Below are positions 24,766-28,912 of a stretch of DNA of 28,912 bases, piece by piece. This DNA is from an uncultured bacterium. Lineage in GTDB: Bacteria; Bacillota; Clostridia; Lachnospirales; Lachnospiraceae. The translations under genes and the position numbers were made by a program. The stretch is taken from NCBI GenBank assembly GCA_905215405.1, contig CAJMQE010000049.1:1-28912 (forward strand). The letters run 5' to 3'. The stretch's first letter is position 1; each line of letters starts with the position of its first letter. Under the pieces are notes generated by a model that saw only the letters and a program-made list of their open reading frames with translations, was not told where the DNA came from and did not search any database.

Positions 24766-24796
24766 AATAGAAAATGTTATGTAAACTTCAATCTTT

Positions 24797-24834
24797 TGCA
24801 TAGGGATTGCATGGAAATGATTGTAACCTATGCA
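24797..24834 (+). promoter_or_regulatory. Hairpin in the HD hydrolase leader
   Basis: TGCATAGG (24797-24804) pairs perfectly with CCTATGCA (24827-24834) over a 22-nt loop, within the predicted 5' UTR and ending 14 nt before the ribosome site CCGGAGG. It has no T-run, so it is not a terminator. It does not match a riboswitch I recognise. Confidence 0.4.
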
Positions 24835-24859
24835 TAACTACCAAAACCGGAGGACAATT

Positions 24860-25447
24860 ATGAGTGAGACAATGACAAGAGAAGATGCAGTGAAACTGCT
24901 AAAAAAATACAATAGTGAGCCATTTCATCTGCAGCATGCATTTACTGTAGAAGGTTGTATGCGCTGGTTCGCCAAAGAACTTGGTGAGAGCGATGTAGAT
25001 TTCTGGGGCATGGCAGGACTGCTCCATGATGTGGATTATGAGCAGTATCCGGATCAGCATTGTGTGAAGGCTGTTGATCTGTTGCAGGAGGCAGGAGCTA
25101 CTGACAAGATGATCCATGCAGTATGCAGTCATGGATTTTCTATCTGCTGTGATATAGAACCGCAGGAGCAGATGGAAAAAGTGCTTTTTGCTATAGATGA
25201 GCTGACAGGTCTGATCGGGGCAGCCGCAAGAATGAGACCATCAAAGAGCTGTAAAGATATGCAGCTGTCCAGTCTGAAAAAGAAATTCAAGGACAAGAAA
25301 TTTGCTGCAGGTTGTTCAAGAGATGTTATTCGAAAAGGTGCAGAAATGCTTGGCTGGGAACTAGATGATCTTTTCACCAGAACACTGGAAGCAATGCGGG
25401 ACTGCGAGGATCTGATCGGTGAAGAGGTGGATGAAGCAACAGCATGA
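24860..25447 (+). CDS. HD-domain hydrolase
   Basis: A 195-residue HD-superfamily metal-dependent phosphohydrolase. The metal residues are visible as H26 (HLQHA), H56-D57 (LLHDVD), H91 (CSHGF) and D113 (AIDE). It matches the family of small predicted HDIG hydrolases common in Clostridia, whose substrates are unknown. ATG 24860 follows CCGGAGG at ideal distance; the frame extends to 24830 without a ribosome site. It has its own promoter. It is convergent with the cysteine desulfidase, and a long hairpin separates them. Confidence 0.87.
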   Translation: MSETMTREDAVKLLKKYNSEPFHLQHAFTVEGCMRWFAKELGESDVDFWGMAGLLHDVDYEQYPDQHCVKAVDLLQEAGATDKMIHAVCSHGFSICCDIEPQEQMEKVLFAIDELTGLIGAAARMRPSKSCKDMQLSSLKKKFKDKKFAAGCSRDVIRKGAEMLGWELDDLFTRTLEAMRDCEDLIGEEVDEATA

Positions 25448-25458
25448 ATATAAAATAA

Positions 25459-25566
25459 AAACAGGTCATAAGTGAAAATGTTGAAATTTCCACTGGCGGA
25501 CAAGTAAGAATCAAAGTCCGGAACAAGGGAAATCATAACAGGAAGCATTTCACATATGGCCTGTTT
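25459..25566 (-). terminator. Long composite hairpin between convergent genes
   Basis: An outer stem of about 18 bp pairs 25459-25480 with 25546-25566, with one mismatch, one bulged A and one G-U. Inside it are ATTTCC (25486-25491) with GGAAAT (25528-25533) and CGGAC (25497-25501) with GTCCG (25516-25520). On the minus strand it is followed by TTTTTATTTTAT, so it can terminate the desulfidase transcript. On the plus strand there is only GTTTC. Confidence 0.75.
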
Positions 25567-25606
25567 CTATATAATAGTCAACTATGTCGGATAAAGAGCA
25601 ACGAAA

Positions 25607-26881
25607 TCAGGCATTGATCATGATCTTAATGATTTCTTCATTTGTCTCTTTCATACCTTGGCTGGCAAGCTGGCCAACATTTCTGATGGTATTTTCGATG
25701 TTATTACTGACAATACCATCGCCATTGTAGAACTGCTGTCCATTGCGATACATAAAGAATCCGAGAATCCCAGCATCGACAGAAGCCGCTATTTTAGCAG
25801 CACATGAGGACTTTGCACCATCGCATACAATACCTGAGGTAATGGAGACAGCATTTACGACAGTGTGGATGATATCTTCATAAGTGCCATTATGTAGATA
25901 GGCTATTCCAGCGCCTGCGCCGGCCCCCGCACTGACAGCACCACAGTAGGCAGAAAGTCTTCCAATCGGTGTTTTCTGATGGATGGTTGTCAGATTGGAT
26001 AGAACGAGGGCACGATAGAGCTGTTCATCGGTGACCGCTAACTCATGTGCATAGACAATGACCGGTATAGATGTTGCCATGCCCTGGTTGCCACTGCCTG
26101 AATTGATGATTACAGGTAGTTCACAGCCATTCATTCTTGCATCAGAACCGGCAGCAGCATAAGCACGAGCTTTTGTACGGACATCACTGCCCATGGACAG
26201 AAGCACTTTACCAATATTGGCGCCATAGTTATTATTCAATCCTTCGTTTGCAATTGCCATATTGTAGGCAATCTGACGATCTAGTAGCTCGGATACATCT
26301 CGACAATCGACGGTTCTGGTAAAGTTCCAGATGTCCTCCATATTGAGCAGGCTACGATCACTGAGTGAATTTTCACAAGCGTCAGTAGCACGGACATCTT
26401 TTAGAATTTTTGTATCTTTTTGCAGGAAAACAATATTGGTATGGTCATCTGTAATCTGTACCGTCGCATGAGAGTCATCATGAAAAAGTGTAACAATCAG
26501 ATCAAAGGTATGCGGACTTTCCAAATGCTGTACGGTAAAGGTAGCTGTATCCAAAAGTTCTTGCATCGCATCGATCTGTGCGGAGGATACCTTCGCGATG
26601 ACTTCAAGCTCCTTGCTGGAATCACCGGCGATAATTCCGGCGGCAACAGCAGCAGGAATTCCTTTCAGATGGCCTGTATTAGGAACAATGACAGATTTGA
26701 CATTCTTTATAATGCTGCCACTGGCCTGAATTAAAATCTTTTCCGGACAAGCGCCGAGCAGGTCTTTTGCAACTGCAGCAGCATAGGCGAGTGAAATTGG
26801 TTCAGTACAGCCCATGGCTGGTCTTAATTCTTCCTGTAAGATTTTAAGATAGGTCTGGTATTTTAAATCTGATTTTTTCAT
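25607..26881 (-). CDS. cyuA: L-cysteine desulfidase family protein (UPF0597/CyuA)
   Basis: A 424-residue enzyme of the L-cysteine desulfidase (UPF0597, YhaM/CyuA) family. It degrades L-cysteine to pyruvate, ammonia and hydrogen sulfide, using an oxygen-sensitive [4Fe-4S] cluster instead of PLP. Four cysteines fit the cluster set: C25 in MGCTEP, C313 in AYCGAVSAG, C353 and C360 in VCDGAKSSC. Their spacing (40 and 7 between the last three) agrees with the archaeal enzyme as I recall it. It acts in the cytoplasm; some family members may be named serine dehydratase-like. GAGGAG lies just upstream of the ATG. A LysR regulator is divergent and probably controls it. In a gut anaerobe this would be a sulfide source. 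Confidence 0.9.
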   Translation of the reverse strand: MKKSDLKYQTYLKILQEELRPAMGCTEPISLAYAAAVAKDLLGACPEKILIQASGSIIKNVKSVIVPNTGHLKGIPAAVAAGIIAGDSSKELEVIAKVSSAQIDAMQELLDTATFTVQHLESPHTFDLIVTLFHDDSHATVQITDDHTNIVFLQKDTKILKDVRATDACENSLSDRSLLNMEDIWNFTRTVDCRDVSELLDRQIAYNMAIANEGLNNNYGANIGKVLLSMGSDVRTKARAYAAAGSDARMNGCELPVIINSGSGNQGMATSIPVIVYAHELAVTDEQLYRALVLSNLTTIHQKTPIGRLSAYCGAVSAGAGAGAGIAYLHNGTYEDIIHTVVNAVSITSGIVCDGAKSSCAAKIAASVDAGILGFFMYRNGQQFYNGDGIVSNNIENTIRNVGQLASQGMKETNEEIIKIMINA

Positions 26882-27006
26882 CGTAAACTCCTCAACTTCC
26901 TTAAAAATATACTTCTTTCTTTCAATGTATCACAGATGTATAATATAGTAAAATTTATGTTTTTTATAATAATGATTAAAAATATTTATAGGTGAGAGGG
27001 AATTAC
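26882..27006. promoter_or_regulatory. Divergent cyuA/lysR control region
   Basis: This 125-nt gap separates the two divergent genes. ATAC-N14-GTAT (26909-26930) is a loose dyad of the size LysR proteins bind. TATAAT occurs at 26939-26944 and 26965-26970 for the LysR direction, neither with a convincing -35. The assignment is tentative. Confidence 0.35.
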
Positions 27007-27909
27007 ATGGAATTTCGGGAATTAAGAACCTTTGTAAAAGTTGCAGACCTGGGAAGTTTTTCGGAGGCAGCAAGACAACTGACGTACTCGCAGGCGGCAG
27101 TAACACTGCAAATTAAGAAACTGGAGGAAGAACTGCAGGTTCATCTATTTGACCGGATCGGAAAGAAGACGATCCTCACGCATCAGGGAAAAATCTTTTA
27201 TGAGTCTGCAGTAAAATTGCTAAACGAGGCACAGCTGGCAAAAGATGCCATTGCAAAAAAAGTAGTACTTTCAGGTGAATTGCGAATCGGCACGATCGAG
27301 TCCATCTGTGCTTCAATTTTACAGAAAGTCATTGAGGAGTACCATAGACGTTATCCAGAAGTCAAAATCAGTATTGTACTGGATTCGCCTGAAATCCTGC
27401 TGGATAAAATGAACAGGAATACTATTGATATGGTCTATTTGCTGGATCAGAACATGCAGGATACAAGATGGGTTAAAGTGTATGAAAAACCGGAGAAAGT
27501 GCTGTTTGTCGGTGCTGCTCATGGAAGTGGTCAGCAGGAGCAAAATACTGGCGTACAGGTTCAAAGCGTCAGTGAGATCATAGATCTTCCATTTATTCTG
27601 ACGGAGCCAAATGCCAGTTACCGGTATGCGCTTGATCGCTTTCTTGCCGGGAAGGGACTGGAAATCATTCCATTTCTGGAGACGGGCAATACGGAATTTA
27701 TAGTCAATCTTGTCAGAAATGGGATGGGCTATTCGTTTCTTCCAGAGTTTGCGGTCGCGCAGGGAATCCGGGATAAAGAGTTACGTGTGATCGAGGTCAG
27801 TGATGTGGATATCAAAGTCTACCGACAGCTTCTATATCATAAGGGAAAATGGGTGACCAAAGAAATGCAAGCGCTGATCGAACTGATGACGATCCTGGAT
27901 CCAGAGTAA
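27007..27909 (+). CDS. LysR-family transcriptional regulator
   Basis: A 300-residue LysR regulator. The N-terminal winged helix-turn-helix (1-60) reads MEFRELRTFVKVADLGSFSE with the recognition portion AAVTLQIKKLEEEL. The rest is the two-lobed periplasmic-binding-protein-type effector domain (about 90-295). ATG 27007 lies 6 nt after GAGAGGG; an in-frame GTG at 26992 lies upstream of it and is less likely. It is divergent from the cysteine desulfidase, the classical arrangement for regulator and target, so the effector may be cysteine or a related sulfur compound. It ends 8 nt before the MerR-type promoter of the next gene. Confidence 0.92.
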   Translation: MEFRELRTFVKVADLGSFSEAARQLTYSQAAVTLQIKKLEEELQVHLFDRIGKKTILTHQGKIFYESAVKLLNEAQLAKDAIAKKVVLSGELRIGTIESICASILQKVIEEYHRRYPEVKISIVLDSPEILLDKMNRNTIDMVYLLDQNMQDTRWVKVYEKPEKVLFVGAAHGSGQQEQNTGVQVQSVSEIIDLPFILTEPNASYRYALDRFLAGKGLEIIPFLETGNTEFIVNLVRNGMGYSFLPEFAVAQGIRDKELRVIEVSDVDIKVYRQLLYHKGKWVTKEMQALIELMTILDPE

Positions 27910-27916
27910 AAAACTA

Positions 27917-27947
27917 TTGACTTCGAGTACACTCAAAGGATTAGTAT
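27917..27947 (+). promoter_or_regulatory. MerR-type promoter and operator
   Basis: TTGACT (27917-27922) and TAGTAT (27942-27947) are separated by 19 nt, the overlong spacing typical of MerR-controlled promoters. The spacer region holds the dyad CTTCGAGTACACTCAAAG (27921-27938), with arms of 8 nt matching at 7 positions around a 2-nt centre. This is the classic signature of promoters twisted by a MerR activator. It drives the aldo/keto reductase at 27999. No merR gene is in the window. Confidence 0.87.
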
Positions 27948-27998
27948 GAGAGATAAGGAAAGTATTTACAATACAAAAAGTGGAAAGAGGGAATATAA

Positions 27999-28871
27999 AT
28001 GATAGGAATCAGCTCTTACAAATTTGGATTTGGTTGTATGCGACTGCCTATGAATGGGGCAGAGGTGGATGAAAAAGAATTTACAAAAATGGTCGATCTG
28101 TTCATGAACGCAGGGCTTACGTACTTTGATACGGCACATGGATATCTGGCAGGAAAAAGTGAGACGGCGATCCGGGATTGTCTTGTCGGTCGGTATCCAA
28201 GAGAAAGCTACACACTGACAGATAAACTGACGGTTAATTTCTTTAATAAAGAAGAAGATATCCGTCCATTTTTTGAGCAGCAGCTGCAGGCCTGCGGAGT
28301 AGAATATTTTGATTATTATCTGATGCATGCGCAGAATGCAGAATTTTATAAAAAATATAAGAAGTGTCGTGCCTACGAGATCGCACAGGAATTAAAAGCA
28401 GAAGGTAAAATACGACATGTAGGGATCTCGTTCCATGATAAAGCAGAGGTTCTGGAAATGATTTTGTCGGAACACCCTGAAATTGAAGTAGTACAGATCC
28501 AGTTCAATTACGTGGATTATGAAGATCCGGGAATTGAAAGTCGTAAATGTCTGGAAGTCTGCGAAAAACGAGGAATTCCTGTTATTGTCATGGAACCGGT
28601 CAAGGGAGGAAGTCTGGTCAATCTTCCAAAGGAGGCAAAGGAGATTTTTGATGCGCTTCATGGAGGCAGTTATGCCAGCTATGCGATCCGGTATGCAGCA
28701 GGTTTTGACGGAATTGCAATGGTGCTATCAGGAATGAGCAACTGTGAACAGATGGAAGATAATCTGAGTTACATGAAAGAGTTTAAGCCACTGGATGAAA
28801 AGGAACAAGAAGCCATCAGTCAGGTATGCAAAATATTTAAAAGTCAGGGACTGATTGCCCAATGGTGTTAA
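27999..28871 (+). CDS. Aldo/keto reductase lacking the usual ferredoxin-like tail
   Basis: A 290-residue aldo/keto reductase, an NAD(P)H-dependent carbonyl reductase with a TIM-barrel fold. The catalytic tetrad is complete: D44 and Y49 in FDTAHGY, K76 in TDKL and H110 in YLMH. The nucleotide-site region VLSGMSN (about 241-247) is also present. Close clostridial relatives, as I recall them, run to about 370 residues with a CxxCxxC iron-sulfur tail after a GLI-P-C segment. This one stops as QGLIAQWC, and no CxxCxxC occurs in any frame in the 41 nt left in the window. AAAGAGGG lies 7 nt upstream of the ATG. It is controlled by a MerR-type promoter, suggesting induction by aldehydes or electrophiles. 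Confidence 0.9.
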   Translation: MIGISSYKFGFGCMRLPMNGAEVDEKEFTKMVDLFMNAGLTYFDTAHGYLAGKSETAIRDCLVGRYPRESYTLTDKLTVNFFNKEEDIRPFFEQQLQACGVEYFDYYLMHAQNAEFYKKYKKCRAYEIAQELKAEGKIRHVGISFHDKAEVLEMILSEHPEIEVVQIQFNYVDYEDPGIESRKCLEVCEKRGIPVIVMEPVKGGSLVNLPKEAKEIFDALHGGSYASYAIRYAAGFDGIAMVLSGMSNCEQMEDNLSYMKEFKPLDEKEQEAISQVCKIFKSQGLIAQWC

Positions 28872-28912
28872 GTTAAGGATTCAAAGAGAAGTTAGTATCG
28901 TTTGCGATATTA

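Overview
The window looks like a stretch of core-plus-accessory chromosome from a gut-type Clostridia, most likely Lachnospiraceae. This is inferred from moderate-low GC, strong AGGAGG-type ribosome sites with some GTG starts, a PdaA-like deacetylase, a DUF5685/J-domain cluster, cytoplasmic GH28 and GH127 plant-glycan enzymes, and an L-cysteine desulfidase. I cannot fix the genus. I see no rRNA, tRNA, CRISPR, phage or insertion-sequence gene.

Layout. 1-1246: a hairpin, then a DUF218 membrane protein. 1247-1839: a gene-free convergent gap holding a 22-bp tandem array, a bidirectional terminator and a 43-bp tandem array. 1840-5682: a DUF4422 glycosyltransferase (-), a membrane-anchored PdaA-like deacetylase (+) and an HPP-like membrane protein (-) whose 3' end overlaps the deacetylase gene tail to tail. 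5869-8097: a promoter and a compact three-gene unit (DUF5685, J-domain protein with a Cys-rich tail, small membrane protein). 8139-9691: a GH28 glycosidase between two hairpins. 9717-16564: a co-directional run of a vWA-like protein, a SWIM/SNF2 helicase, a YgjP-type metallopeptidase (start overlapping the helicase stop), two small unknown proteins, a DUF1648-like membrane protein, a Nudix hydrolase and a small MGMT-family protein. The run ends in a 94-nt composite hairpin. 16680-18674: a divergent AraC regulator and a soluble polysaccharide deacetylase. 18937-20820: a membrane/spermidine-synthase fusion. 20920-22436: an HxlR regulator, a nitroreductase and a flavin reductase, followed by a 16-bp tandem array seeded by the last codons of the reductase gene. 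22750-25447: a GH127 beta-L-arabinofuranosidase and an HD hydrolase. 25607-27909: an L-cysteine desulfidase (-) divergent from a LysR regulator (+). 27917-28871: a textbook MerR-type promoter (19-bp spacer with dyad) driving an aldo/keto reductase that stops where its relatives have a ferredoxin-like tail.

Themes. Carbohydrate and envelope work (GH28, GH127, two deacetylases, glycosyltransferase) is mixed with redox functions (nitroreductase, flavin reductase, aldo/keto reductase, cysteine desulfidase) and nucleic-acid maintenance (SNF2, Nudix, MGMT). Three separate 3' regions carry short tandem-repeat arrays, and two genes carry in-frame tandem repeats in low-complexity cytoplasmic tails. 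The best candidates for undescribed biology are the DUF5685/J-domain/membrane unit, whose first protein has two acidic motifs reminiscent of isoprenoid-synthase-fold enzymes; the vWA-like protein with a degenerate metal site next to the SWIM/SNF2 helicase; and the 3'-end repeat arrays.
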